Source of the DNA: Arachnia propionica
Lineage (GTDB): Bacteria > Actinomycetota > Actinomycetes > Propionibacteriales > Propionibacteriaceae
Direction of reading: 5' to 3'
Assembly: GCF_003932785.1 (NCBI RefSeq)
Contig: NZ_RQYT01000015.1
Location: 37,797-101,796 of the forward strand
Length of the DNA: 64,000 bases
Shown: positions 37,783 to 46,912 of the stretch, piece by piece
Numbering within the stretch: the stretch's first letter is position 1
Layout of the letters: each line of letters starts with the position of its first letter
Notes under the pieces: generated by a model
Databases searched by the model: none
The model's input: the letters and a program-made list of their open reading frames with translations, nothing else
Told to the model about the DNA's origin: nothing
Program-made: the position numbers and the translations under genes

Positions 37783-39048
37783 ATGCGTAGACAACTGGGC
37801 GATTTCGTCGCGGTGGTGCTCGACGTGCCCCCGCGCGCCGTGGCCCACCTGATCCAGTGGGTCCCGATGGCTCTGCTGCTGGGGGCCGGATTCCTCGCCG
37901 TGTTCGTCAGGGGCGGTTTCCTCGGGACGGTGCTCCCGATCCTCCTGGCCGGGGTGGGGCTGGCCCTGCTCGGGTGGAGCGCCTGGCTCATGGTCTCCCG
38001 GTCCGAGACCCTGGGTTCCAGGGTGAAGGGATTCACGTATGTCACCGAGACGACGGCGCACCCTGCGTCGACCACCCTGTTGTTGAAGATGCTCGCCGAG
38101 ACCGGGATCGGGCTGGTGACGTGTGGGCTGGGGACGATCGCGTACCCCGTCACCCACCGGGACGGGCAGCACTGGCTTGACCGGGTCTTCCGCATCGTCC
38201 CGGTCAAACGGGACTCCGTGGAGTCCGTGCCCGTGACTCCGCCCCCGTTGCAGCAGTTCCAGGCGGCGATGATGCCCGCGCCGAGCCCGGTCCGGCCGCA
38301 GACCTCTCCCGGGACGGCCTCCCCGCCGCCCCCGCCGACCCCTCCGGCGGCCCCCACCCCGGAGCCGCCGCCGGTGGAGCAGGCAGCCCCCGCATGGACG
38401 CCGCCGGTGGCGGAGGGGGCCCGGCCTTTCCCGCCCTGTCCGAAGAGTGCCGTCCCCGTCGCACCGGTCACTCCCGGCACCGGCTCCCCGGCCTCGGCGT
38501 CGCAACCCGACGGCACGCCCTCCGTGCGCCCCTTCGCGCCGTCGACCACCGTGTCGGGCTCGAACCCGTGGGCGACGTCCCCCGCGGCCCCGGTCTTCCC
38601 GCCGGTCGGGTTCACCTCCCCGGAGCGGGAGGAGAGCGGCGGCCTGGAGGACACCCGCATCATTCCCGGGGGGCGGGTGGTCTCGGACGAGACCGTCATC
38701 GACCCGAACCCGTTGGTGCCCCGGCCGGACCCCGTTCTGGTGCTCGACGACGGTCAGCGCATCACGGTGGACGGCCCCCTCGTGCTGGGACGCAACCCCG
38801 TCGCCCCCACCATCTACGCCGGGGCCAGGGCCGTCCAGCTCGTCGATCCCACGATGCGGCTGTCCAAGACCCACCTCGTGGTCCTGGCGGAGGTCGACGG
38901 GGTGAGGATCATCGACATCGGGGCCACCAACGGTGTCTTCCTGGAGAGCGACGGGGAGAAGAGCCGGTTGATCGTCCGGGAACCGCACCGGTTGCTGCCG
39001 CACCACCTCATCCACTTCGGTGGGCGCACCCTGAGGTTGGTCCAGTGA
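37783..39048 (+). CDS. RDD-like membrane protein with C-terminal FHA domain
   Basis: 421 residues. Residues 1-140 contain two or three hydrophobic segments and an RDD-type pattern (SETLGSRVKGFTYVTET). A Pro/Ala-rich linker (~150-310) leads to a forkhead-associated domain (~320-421; LVLGRNPVAP, LSKTHLVVLAEVDGVRIIDI, ATNGVFLE). FHA domains bind phosphothreonine, so it is a likely target or adaptor of the Ser/Thr kinase at 40717 and the phosphatase next door. It follows the transglutaminase-like gene by 9 bases and its stop overlaps the phosphatase start as GTGA. Confidence 0.87.
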   Translation: MRRQLGDFVAVVLDVPPRAVAHLIQWVPMALLLGAGFLAVFVRGGFLGTVLPILLAGVGLALLGWSAWLMVSRSETLGSRVKGFTYVTETTAHPASTTLLLKMLAETGIGLVTCGLGTIAYPVTHRDGQHWLDRVFRIVPVKRDSVESVPVTPPPLQQFQAAMMPAPSPVRPQTSPGTASPPPPPTPPAAPTPEPPPVEQAAPAWTPPVAEGARPFPPCPKSAVPVAPVTPGTGSPASASQPDGTPSVRPFAPSTTVSGSNPWATSPAAPVFPPVGFTSPEREESGGLEDTRIIPGGRVVSDETVIDPNPLVPRPDPVLVLDDGQRITVDGPLVLGRNPVAPTIYAGARAVQLVDPTMRLSKTHLVVLAEVDGVRIIDIGATNGVFLESDGEKSRLIVREPHRLLPHHLIHFGGRTLRLVQ

Positions 39049-39821
39049 CTCCGCCCAGCATGGGGGTGACGTGTGCGGCGGCGACCCATCCGGGCCTCGT
39101 CCGCACCGTGAACGAGGACTCCTGGCTGACCCTGCCGCCCGTCTTCCTCGTCGCCGACGGGATGGGCGGGCACGAGTCGGGGGACCTGGCCTCCCGCGGG
39201 GTCGTCGACGTCTTCCGCGGCCTGGCCGCGCGTGAATGGCTGGACAGCGAGGACGTGGTGCGGACCATCAACCACGCCGCGGCCGAGGTTGCCATGCTGC
39301 GTGGGCACGGGCGGGCCCCCGGGTCGACGGTGAGTGGGGTGGCCCTGTCCAGGCGCGACGGGGAACCCTGCTGGCTGGTGTTCAACGTGGGGGATTCCCG
39401 CACCTACCTGCTCCGTGACGCCGTCCTGACCCAGGTCAGCGTCGACCATTCCGCCGCGGCCCAGTTCGCCGGGGCGCCAAGGAACATCATCACGCGGGCG
39501 CTGGGGGCGGGGATCGAACAGCCCGAGGCCGATCAGTGGCTGATCCCGGCCCGGCAGGGCGACGTCGTGGTGATCTGTTCGGACGGGTTGTCCAACGAGG
39601 TCAGTTCCGAGACCATCACCGCGACCGTTCGTCTCACCGATGATCTTCAGGAAGCGGCGAATCGTCTAGTACAGTTCGCGCTCGATGCTGGTGGGCGGGA
39701 CAATGTCACCGTGGTGCTGGTGCGTTGCGAGTTCGCGAGCGGCGCAACATCGGGCACCATGGACCGCAGGACGCTGCCACCACGCGGGGACGGCAGGATC
39801 GAGTACGGGGAGAGGCGATGA
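39045..39821 (+). CDS. PP2C-family Ser/Thr protein phosphatase
   Basis: 258 residues. Metal-binding and catalytic motifs of PPM phosphatases appear in order: VNEDSW, LVADGMGGHESGDLAS, FNVGDSRTYLL, ITRALGA, VVICSDGLSNEV and GGRDNVTVVLV. It should reverse phosphorylation by the kinase two genes downstream. GTG 39045 overlaps the FHA stop and has GAGG eight bases upstream; ATG 39060 is an alternative. Its stop overlaps the next ATG (ATGA). Confidence 0.95.
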   Translation: MTPPSMGVTCAAATHPGLVRTVNEDSWLTLPPVFLVADGMGGHESGDLASRGVVDVFRGLAAREWLDSEDVVRTINHAAAEVAMLRGHGRAPGSTVSGVALSRRDGEPCWLVFNVGDSRTYLLRDAVLTQVSVDHSAAAQFAGAPRNIITRALGAGIEQPEADQWLIPARQGDVVVICSDGLSNEVSSETITATVRLTDDLQEAANRLVQFALDAGGRDNVTVVLVRCEFASGATSGTMDRRTLPPRGDGRIEYGERR

Positions 39822-40720
39822 TCTCGAGTCACGGCATACCCACGTGGTCACCCGGCGGTTTCGTCGGGATCGTGTGGCCCCACGGGGTCGCTCTCGTGTC
39901 CCAGCAGCTGCGTCCCCAGGCGGCGGGGGAGCTGTGGCAGCGGGTGCACTCCGGCGCGAAGCTCAGCGACTTCGTGCGTTCCCTGGCCGAGGTCGCCGAG
40001 GTCAACGTCCTCGAGCTCCCGGACTTCGCCGTGGCGATCTGTGAGGGGACCAGCTGGCATCTCGCGGTGCGGGGGAAGCTGGAGCTGGAGGCGCAGTTCG
40101 GCACCGTCTCCGAGGCCATGCAGTGCCAGACCGTGACGACCTGGACGGAACGCACGGTGCAGGCGCCCACCGCGATCCGGCTGGGTACGCCCTCGGGGGC
40201 GACCGTTCCCGTCAACGACGGTGTCGTGTTGGCGTCGTGTCTCGAGGTGGGGGTGTTCAAGCCGTCCAGCAGCTTCCTCGTCGAGGAGACCAGCGGCATC
40301 CCCATGGTGCCCTCCCCGGCGGAACCGTCCTCCGACATCGTCCTCGAAGCCCCGGCCACGGCCCCGGGCGGCCCCGTCGACCGTGCCCCCATCGGTTGCC
40401 TGCGTCTCAACAGCGGCGAGCTCATCCCCTTGTCGGGCCCGGTCATCATCGGCAGGCATCCCGGCGCCGGTGGGCTCAACCTGAACGAACCCGCCCGCCT
40501 GGTCACCATCAGCGAGCCGCACGTCTCGGCCAACCATCTCGCGCTGTTCGTCGAGGACGGCCAGGCCTACGCCCGGGACCTCGGCAGCCGCAACGGCAGC
40601 GCGTTGAGGCGACGCGGCGGTGACCCGCTGCGACTGCCCGAGCGGGCCATCCCCCTCGAGGCGGGTGACGTCCTCGACCTCGGGCAGGGCGTCCAGATCC
40701 ACTGCGACGGGTTGCCGTGA
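39818..40720 (+). CDS. FHA-domain protein with conserved N-terminal domain
   Basis: 300 residues, soluble. The first ~170 residues (FVGIVWPHGVALVSQQL, LWQRVHSGAKLSDFVRSLAE) form a domain of unknown function seen in such kinase clusters. A short linker leads to a C-terminal FHA domain (~210-298) with VIIGRHPGAG, ISEPHVSANHLALF and DLGSRNGSALRR, which keeps the residues usually contacting phosphothreonine. It overlaps the phosphatase stop and the kinase start by 4 bases each, suggesting equal production of adaptor, phosphatase and kinase. Confidence 0.87.
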   Translation: MISSHGIPTWSPGGFVGIVWPHGVALVSQQLRPQAAGELWQRVHSGAKLSDFVRSLAEVAEVNVLELPDFAVAICEGTSWHLAVRGKLELEAQFGTVSEAMQCQTVTTWTERTVQAPTAIRLGTPSGATVPVNDGVVLASCLEVGVFKPSSSFLVEETSGIPMVPSPAEPSSDIVLEAPATAPGGPVDRAPIGCLRLNSGELIPLSGPVIIGRHPGAGGLNLNEPARLVTISEPHVSANHLALFVEDGQAYARDLGSRNGSALRRRGGDPLRLPERAIPLEAGDVLDLGQGVQIHCDGLP

Positions 40721-42279
40721 TGGGGCAACGGACGCAACCCCCGGATCTCCCGGGCTTCACCTACATCGGCTGGATCGGCGGCGGCGGATTCGCCGACGTC
40801 TTCCGTTACCGGGACTCGCTCGGCCGTGGCGTGGCGGTGAAGGTCCTGCACCAGACCGTCGACGAGACCGCCTTCAACGCCTTCGCCGCGGAGGCCGTCC
40901 TCATGGCCCGGCTGTCCGGCCACCCGAACATCGTCACGATCCACTCGTCGGGGCTCTCGCCCGATGGCCGTCCCTTCCTCGTCATGGAGGAGTGCTCCTC
41001 CACCCACCTCGGCTCGAGGATCTCGAATCGGGTGCTGCCGCCGACCCAGGCGATCGAGTTCACCATCCAGCTCGCGGGTGCCGTCGAGACCGCCCACCAG
41101 CAGGGCATCCTCCACCGGGACATCAAGCCGGCCAACATCCTGTTCACCGGGTTCCAGCGCCCGGCCCTCACCGACTTCGGGATCTCCGCCTCCCAGGACC
41201 AGCGGGCCCTCGCCAACGCACTGAGTCCGTTGTGGGCACCCATCGAGCAGCACCCGAACGCGGGCATGGAGCCCGGGCCGTGGAGCGATGTCTTCTCGCT
41301 CGCCGCGACGACGTGGGCCATGCTCGTCGGGCGCAGCCCGTTGGCGGTACCCGGCGCCGACAACGGCACGGCCGCGCTGCGGGAGCGCGCCAGGAACTTC
41401 CACTGCCCCCGCACCGGTCGCAACGACGTGCCGCAGACCCTCGAGAACGTCCTGGCGACGGCGATGGCGGGCAATCCGGCCCGGCGCTACTCGAGCGCGC
41501 AGGAGTTCGCACGCGCCCTGCAGAGCGTCCAGACCCGTCACGGTCTGCCGATGACCCCCTTCGACGTCCTCGCGGCCTCCGTCGACCAGGAGCCGCGCCG
41601 CCTCGACCAGGGCTTCGACCCGTCGTGGCCCAACGCGGACTCCAGCCAGATGCTTACTGGCAGCTACACCTCGGGGCTGTCCTCCTACACCGGCGGTTAC
41701 CTGTCCTACCAGGATCCAGCGAGCCTCGTCGACGACCCGACTCCGCCGTCGGTCTCCACGGGGGCGCCGGAACCGGGGGTGCTGCTGCGTGGCTCCGGGT
41801 TCGCCCAGGCCGGCCCCCGCGACGTCGGCACCCTGCCGGTGCCGGAGGCGCAGCCGAGCCCCACCCCCGAACCGGAGCCGGCGCCGAGGAACGGGCGGCG
41901 TACCCTGCTGGCCGTGCTGGGTGGCCTCCTGCTCGTGGTGGGGGTCGTCCTCGCCCTGCTCTTCGCGAACGGCACCTTCGGCGGCGGATCGACCAGGGCC
42001 GTCCCCACCGGGGAGGCCACGAAGGTGCCCGCGGTGGTGGACGTCACCTCGAGCGTGACCGGCGAGCAGGTGAAGTTCACCTGGACGAATCCCGCGCCGC
42101 AGGCCGAGGACGTCTACCTCATCGAGATCATCGGTGCCCCCGCGAACGAGAGCCGGGTACGGGTGTCCGAACCCGAGGTGATCGTGCCCGTGCAGGAGGG
42201 GGAGACCTGCGTCAACATCACGGTGCGCCGTCGGGTGCAGGGGCAGGTCTCCGAACCCGTGCGTGCCTGCGCCAACTGA
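40717..42279 (+). CDS. pkb2: Membrane Ser/Thr protein kinase with FN3-like extracytoplasmic domain (Pkb2-like)
   Basis: 520 residues. Kinase domain ~14-280 with glycine loop GWIGGGGFADVF, Lys42 (VAVKVL), HRDIKPANIL with Asp135, DFGIS with Asp153 and the degenerate activation loop SPLWAPIEQ. A Ser/Pro-rich linker precedes a membrane segment (~395-418). The outer ~100 residues (VPAVVDVTSSVTGEQVKFTW, CVNITVRRRV) resemble an FN3 or Ig-like beta-sandwich, not the PASTA repeats of PknB. It matches the bifidobacterial Pkb2 position in the PFNA cluster. The start is GTG 40717 (GTGA overlap) or the adjacent ATG 40720. Confidence 0.93.
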   Translation: MMGQRTQPPDLPGFTYIGWIGGGGFADVFRYRDSLGRGVAVKVLHQTVDETAFNAFAAEAVLMARLSGHPNIVTIHSSGLSPDGRPFLVMEECSSTHLGSRISNRVLPPTQAIEFTIQLAGAVETAHQQGILHRDIKPANILFTGFQRPALTDFGISASQDQRALANALSPLWAPIEQHPNAGMEPGPWSDVFSLAATTWAMLVGRSPLAVPGADNGTAALRERARNFHCPRTGRNDVPQTLENVLATAMAGNPARRYSSAQEFARALQSVQTRHGLPMTPFDVLAASVDQEPRRLDQGFDPSWPNADSSQMLTGSYTSGLSSYTGGYLSYQDPASLVDDPTPPSVSTGAPEPGVLLRGSGFAQAGPRDVGTLPVPEAQPSPTPEPEPAPRNGRRTLLAVLGGLLLVVGVVLALLFANGTFGGGSTRAVPTGEATKVPAVVDVTSSVTGEQVKFTWTNPAPQAEDVYLIEIIGAPANESRVRVSEPEVIVPVQEGETCVNITVRRRVQGQVSEPVRACAN

Positions 42280-42290
42280 TCGGTGGTGTC

Positions 42291-43100
42291 GTGACACTGG
42301 AGGCGGACCCGCAGCATCCCGGGGCGTTCAGGGTGAGGTTCGGGGCGGCATCCCAGTCGTGGGTGGATCCGGCCAGACCCGATCTGCTGCTGTTCGAGTA
42401 CGTCAACCACATCGCCCTGCTCCTCGAGCACGGCCTGGTCGACGTGGACCCGGACACCCGGCTGCGGGCGGTCCACATCGGCGGGGCGGGGATGAGCATC
42501 CCGCGCTGGATCGCGTGGCGACGACCGGGGACGGCGCAGATCGTGTGCGAGCCGAACGCCGACCTCACCGCCGAGGTGCGCAGGAAGCTGCCCCTGCCGC
42601 CCCGCAGCGGCATCAAGGTGCGTGACCAGGACGGCCGGAGCGCCACCCCGCTCATGCCCTCCGACTACGCGGATCTCGTGGTCGTCGACGCCTTCGCGGG
42701 GGACCGGGTGCCGGGGGAGCTCGTCACGACGGAGTTCCTCGACGAGCTGGTGCGCATCGGGCGGGGGCGTCGGATGGTCGTGTTCAACGTCACCGATTCG
42801 TCCCCGTTCGCCTGGACGAAACGGTTGGCGGCGGGTGTGGCGCAGCGGTGGCGCCACCTCGTCGTCGGGGCGGAGCCGGCCGTGATGAAGGGGCGACGCT
42901 TCGGCAACGTCCTGCTCGCCGCGGGCGCCCAGCGCATGGATCTGCCGGCGCTGGTGCGCGCCACGGCCTCGCAGCCGTGCCCCTACCGGTGGCTGCACTC
43001 GGGGGAGCTCGCGGGGTGGATCGGTGGAGCGGAACCGTTCACCGATGAGGACACCGCGGACTCGCCCCCGCCGTCGGGAAGCAAGCTGTGGTTCACGTGA
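42291..43100 (+). CDS. Spermidine/spermine-synthase-like methyltransferase-fold protein
   Basis: 269 residues from GTG 42291. The Rossmann fold seen in polyamine aminopropyltransferases is visible: FEYVNHIALLLEHGL, VHIGGAGMSIPRWIAW (nucleotide loop), a DLVVVDAFAGDRVPGEL acidic loop and LVTTEFLDELVRIG. It may use decarboxylated or ordinary S-adenosylmethionine; such stand-alone actinobacterial homologues have uncertain substrates. It starts 11 bases after the kinase and ends inside the next start (TGATG), so it belongs to the same transcript. Confidence 0.8.
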   Translation: MTLEADPQHPGAFRVRFGAASQSWVDPARPDLLLFEYVNHIALLLEHGLVDVDPDTRLRAVHIGGAGMSIPRWIAWRRPGTAQIVCEPNADLTAEVRRKLPLPPRSGIKVRDQDGRSATPLMPSDYADLVVVDAFAGDRVPGELVTTEFLDELVRIGRGRRMVVFNVTDSSPFAWTKRLAAGVAQRWRHLVVGAEPAVMKGRRFGNVLLAAGAQRMDLPALVRATASQPCPYRWLHSGELAGWIGGAEPFTDEDTADSPPPSGSKLWFT

Positions 43101-43747
43101 TGGAAGAATTGGCGGTTGTGACGACCAGATCGCGTTCCCGGGTCGGCCTCGTGGTGGCCGTGGTTGTGGTGCTCGGCGTGCTCGCCGGCGGCGGTTACCT
43201 GGCCTGGCAGGCCTGGGGCAGTGTCGGCCCCACCCGTGCCGAGGCCGTCCGTGAGGTGGCTGGTCTGCGGACGCGGTGGGAGGCGGGGGATGCTGCACTG
43301 CGTCCCGGCGAGGCGGCCTGGATCGTGCGGATCCCCGCATCCGGGGAGACCGTCGAGTGGCCCGTGCGGGTGGGCGTCGACGCGCCGCAGCTGGACGGGG
43401 GGCTCGGCTGGTACCCCGGTTCGGCCCTGCCCGGCGAGGTCGGCAACCTGGCGATGGCCGGGCGCTGGTTCACCGGCGGGGAACCCCTGCGGGGCTGGTT
43501 CGACCTCCCCGTCGGTGGCGTCATCGAGGTGGAGACCGAGAGCGCGACCTTCACCTACACGATCACCTCGGCCCCGGCCTCGCTCACCGTCGGCCGGGAC
43601 GACTCCTGGGTGCTCGACCCGGTGCCGGGGCGACCCGATCAGCCACCCACCCAGGCGTTGCTCACACTCACCACACACGAGGACCTGGTCCCGACGGGGG
43701 ACGTGTCGGTGGCCTTCGCTGTGCTGACAGGAACGGAGAAGAAGTGA
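43100..43747 (+). CDS. Class E-type sortase homologue lacking catalytic His, Cys and apparently Arg (pseudo-sortase)
   Basis: About 215 residues: one N-terminal membrane helix (~10-32) and a sortase beta-barrel. Class E landmarks are clear: LGWYPGSALPGEVGNLAMAG, a PVGGVIEVETESATFTYTI stretch, WVLDPVPGRP and QALLTLTT. The residues that should do chemistry are replaced: AGH becomes AGR (Arg122), TLTTC becomes LTLTTH (His193), and the usual RxIV-type arginine strand reads SVAFAVL. It therefore cannot work as a normal transpeptidase. Start taken at ATG 43100 overlapping the previous stop; GTG 43088 or 43118 are possible. The next gene starts inside its stop. Confidence 0.8.
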   Translation: MEELAVVTTRSRSRVGLVVAVVVVLGVLAGGGYLAWQAWGSVGPTRAEAVREVAGLRTRWEAGDAALRPGEAAWIVRIPASGETVEWPVRVGVDAPQLDGGLGWYPGSALPGEVGNLAMAGRWFTGGEPLRGWFDLPVGGVIEVETESATFTYTITSAPASLTVGRDDSWVLDPVPGRPDQPPTQALLTLTTHEDLVPTGDVSVAFAVLTGTEKK

Positions 43748-44283
43748 ATGACCTGCAACGGCTGATCGAGGCCGTCAAGGAACTGGCCATCGTCAGGGGG
43801 CGGGTCACGCTCGCCTCGGGACGGGAGGCCGAGTACTACGTCGACATGCGTCGGGTCACCCTCGACGGGGCCGCCTCCCCCCTGGTGGGGCGGGTCATGA
43901 ACGACCTCGTCGCCGACCTCGACTTCGATGCGGTCGGTGGGTTGACCCTCGGGGCCGACCCGGTCGCCACCGCGATGCTGCACGCCCGCGCCGCGGCGGG
44001 AGGTCGGCTGGACGCCTTCGTGGTCCGCAAGGAGGCGAAGTCCCACGGCATGCAGCGCAGGATCGAGGGGACCGAGGTCGCGGGACGGAGGGTGCTCGTC
44101 GTCGAGGACACCTCCACGACGGGGGGCTCCGCCCTGACCGCCGTCGAGGCCGTCCGTGAGGCCGGGGGAGAGGTCGTGGCGGTGGCCGTGGTGGTCGACC
44201 GGGCCACGGGCGCGGCGGAGCGGATCGCCGAGGCGGGGCTCGAGTACCGTCACGCGATCGGTCTGGACGACCTCGGGCTGTGA
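43744..44283 (+). CDS. pyrE: Orotate phosphoribosyltransferase
   Basis: 179 residues. Transfers phosphoribose from PRPP to orotate in pyrimidine synthesis. Marks: LASGREAEYYVDMRRV, FVVRKEAKSHGMQRRIEG with catalytic lysines, and the PRPP loop RVLVVEDTSTTGGSAL. GTG 43744 overlaps the sortase-like stop (GTGA), with GGAG upstream. Its place at the end of the surface/kinase operon is unusual; other pyr genes are not nearby. Confidence 0.95.
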   Translation: MNDLQRLIEAVKELAIVRGRVTLASGREAEYYVDMRRVTLDGAASPLVGRVMNDLVADLDFDAVGGLTLGADPVATAMLHARAAAGGRLDAFVVRKEAKSHGMQRRIEGTEVAGRRVLVVEDTSTTGGSALTAVEAVREAGGEVVAVAVVVDRATGAAERIAEAGLEYRHAIGLDDLGL

Positions 44284-44948
44284 CGGAGGACCCCACCCTG
44301 CCGGTCGTCGGTGTGGGCCCCCATCCGGAGCCCTGGCCGACGGATCCACGCTACGACCCGGAGCTCCTGGCCGAGGGGGACCGACGCAACGTCGTGGACC
44401 GGTACCGCTACTGGCGGCTCGAGGCGATCGTGGCGGATCTGGACCGTTCCCGGTCCGGGCTGCACGTGGCGATCCAGAACTGGGAGCACGACTTCAACAT
44501 CGGCTCGATCGTGAGAACCGCCAACGCCTTCAACGTCGGCGGGGTGCACATCGTCGGCAGGCGACGCTGGAACCGGCGGGGCGCCATGGTGACGGACCGG
44601 TACCTCCACGTGCACCACCACGCGGACGAGCGCGACCTCCATGCCTGGTGCGCGGCACGGGGGATCGAACTGGTGGGTGTGGACAACCTCCCCGGCTCGG
44701 TCCCGTTGGAGACCGCGACCCTGCCGCGGGACTGCTGCCTGGTCTTCGGGTCCGAGGGTCCGGGGCTGACGGAGGCCATGGTGGCGGCCTGCACCCGGCT
44801 CGTGGCCATCACGCAGCGGGGCTCGACGCGTTCGTTGAACGCGGGGGCCGCGGCGGCCATCGCGATGTACCACTGGGCGCTGCAACACCCTGGGGCCCCT
44901 CCGCCTGAGGCATCGAGCACGCCCCCAACCTCTACGATGTTGGCATGA
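44280..44948 (+). CDS. TrmH/SpoU-family RNA 2'-O-methyltransferase
   Basis: 222 residues with the three SpoU motifs: NIGSIVRTANAFNVGGVHIVG, LVFGSEGPGLT and GSTRSLNAGAAAAIAMYHW, giving the trefoil-knot AdoMet site. Position relative to pyrE fits a tRNA or rRNA ribose methylase conserved next to this gene in actinobacteria; the exact target nucleotide cannot be told. GTGA overlap with pyrE and ATGA overlap with the next gene. Confidence 0.92.
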   Translation: MTEDPTLPVVGVGPHPEPWPTDPRYDPELLAEGDRRNVVDRYRYWRLEAIVADLDRSRSGLHVAIQNWEHDFNIGSIVRTANAFNVGGVHIVGRRRWNRRGAMVTDRYLHVHHHADERDLHAWCAARGIELVGVDNLPGSVPLETATLPRDCCLVFGSEGPGLTEAMVAACTRLVAITQRGSTRSLNAGAAAAIAMYHWALQHPGAPPPEASSTPPTSTMLA

Positions 44949-45517
44949 GCCCGGAACGTTTCGCCGTTGAACTGACGCCGTTGCCCACCGCCGCGCGGGT
45001 GGCCCGGCAACGGGGACGGCTGCGCTACCAGTTCATCGTCGCCGCCGTGCTCGGGGTCATCCTGCTCCTGGCGTGGCTCTCGCCGCAGTTCCTGCCCGTC
45101 GGTCCGCGGACGCTGCTGAGCGATGTGCTGCCGGCCTGGGCCCTGCCGACGGTGACGTTGCTGTGGGGGATCTCGACCGTCATCGGGGTCAGCTGCGTGG
45201 TCCTCTCCCTGGCCAGGGCGAAGAAGGACCTCGCCGCGATCGGTCAGGGGACCGCCCTCTACATCGACTCCACGGGGTTGGAGTTCGTACAGCCCGTGAC
45301 GGCCAGCGCCACGTGGGCCGAGATCTCGTCGCTCAAGGTCACCGGCAGTGGGTTCGGTGCCGGGCCGAGGCTCGTGATGGAGGTGGGGGGCGAGCGGGTG
45401 GCCTCGGTGCCCATGAGCTTCCTCGACGCGATGCCCGCGGCCATCGACTCCGCGGTGGGTGCGCGTTCCATGGGGCGGGTGCGACTGGACGTCTCCGACA
45501 TGGACCGGATGTTCTGA
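44945..45517 (+). CDS. Small membrane protein, PH-like C-terminal region
   Basis: 190 residues with two hydrophobic segments (~29-50, ~63-90) and a cytoplasmic beta-rich half (IDSTGLEFVQPVTASATWAEISSLKV, PRLVMEVGGERVASVPMSF) reminiscent of bacterial PH domains. No family function known. Last gene of the overlapping chain that starts at 27144; it shares ATGA with the methyltransferase. A 108-base gap to fba follows. Confidence 0.75.
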   Translation: MSPERFAVELTPLPTAARVARQRGRLRYQFIVAAVLGVILLLAWLSPQFLPVGPRTLLSDVLPAWALPTVTLLWGISTVIGVSCVVLSLARAKKDLAAIGQGTALYIDSTGLEFVQPVTASATWAEISSLKVTGSGFGAGPRLVMEVGGERVASVPMSFLDAMPAAIDSAVGARSMGRVRLDVSDMDRMF

Positions 45518-45625
45518 ACCGTTCGCGGGGTCGCGCTGTCCGCAAGGCCGCCCCCGAGCGGAAGCCGCCGTTGCGGGGCGCTAGGCTGATTCCTGTAAAC
45601 CACGCCTGACACGAAAAGGGGCACC

Positions 45626-46645
<1,020 letters not shown>

Positions 46646-46663
46646 GCGCTCCTCGAGCCTGTC

Positions 46664-46700
46664 AGGGCCGGGGCCCGTCCACTGGACGGGCCCCGGCCCT
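46664..46700 (+). terminator. Strong hairpin terminator after fba
   Basis: A perfect 17-bp stem (46664-46680 with 46684-46700) and 3-base loop begin 18 bases after the fba stop. It insulates fba from the fucose locus. Confidence 0.9.
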
Positions 46701-46747
46701 TGTCGTTGCTGTGGGGCCGCCGGGCCAAGTGTGCAGGCCCTCTGATC

Positions 46748-46763
46748 ACGGTAGCGTCACCGT
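46748..46763. promoter_or_regulatory. Possible upstream LacI-type operator
   Basis: ACGGTAGCGTCACCGT is an imperfect 16-bp palindrome around a central CG (6 of 8 positions symmetric), the layout of LacI/GalR sites. It lies ~90 bases upstream of the second candidate site, so DNA looping is possible. Confidence 0.4.
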
Positions 46764-46815
46764 ATTGCTCTGACAAGGTATTTTGCTGTCCGGTGATAAC
46801 GCTTTCGTAACCCCC

Positions 46816-46854
46816 TTGACGTGGTCGGGGAGGATGATGTTAGCGTTAGCATCA
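46816..46854 (+). promoter_or_regulatory. Fucose operon promoter and LacI-type operator
   Basis: A -35-like TTGACG lies at 46816-46821. The imperfect palindrome GATGTTAGCGTTAGCATC (46836-46853, extended by T and A) is centred on CG and would cover the -10 region, as expected for repression. A LacI-family gene is encoded in the same cluster at 54086. No consensus -10 is obvious. Confidence 0.55.
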
Positions 46855-46912
46855 CTCAGGGGGTCGGACGTCGCAGTCGGCGGCCCCTGGGACTGGACAC
46901 GAAGGAGTGCAC

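Noticed and set aside
45559..45587. Promoter before fba (TAGGCT at 45582)
   Set aside because: Plausible -10 but no matching -35; not strong enough to list.
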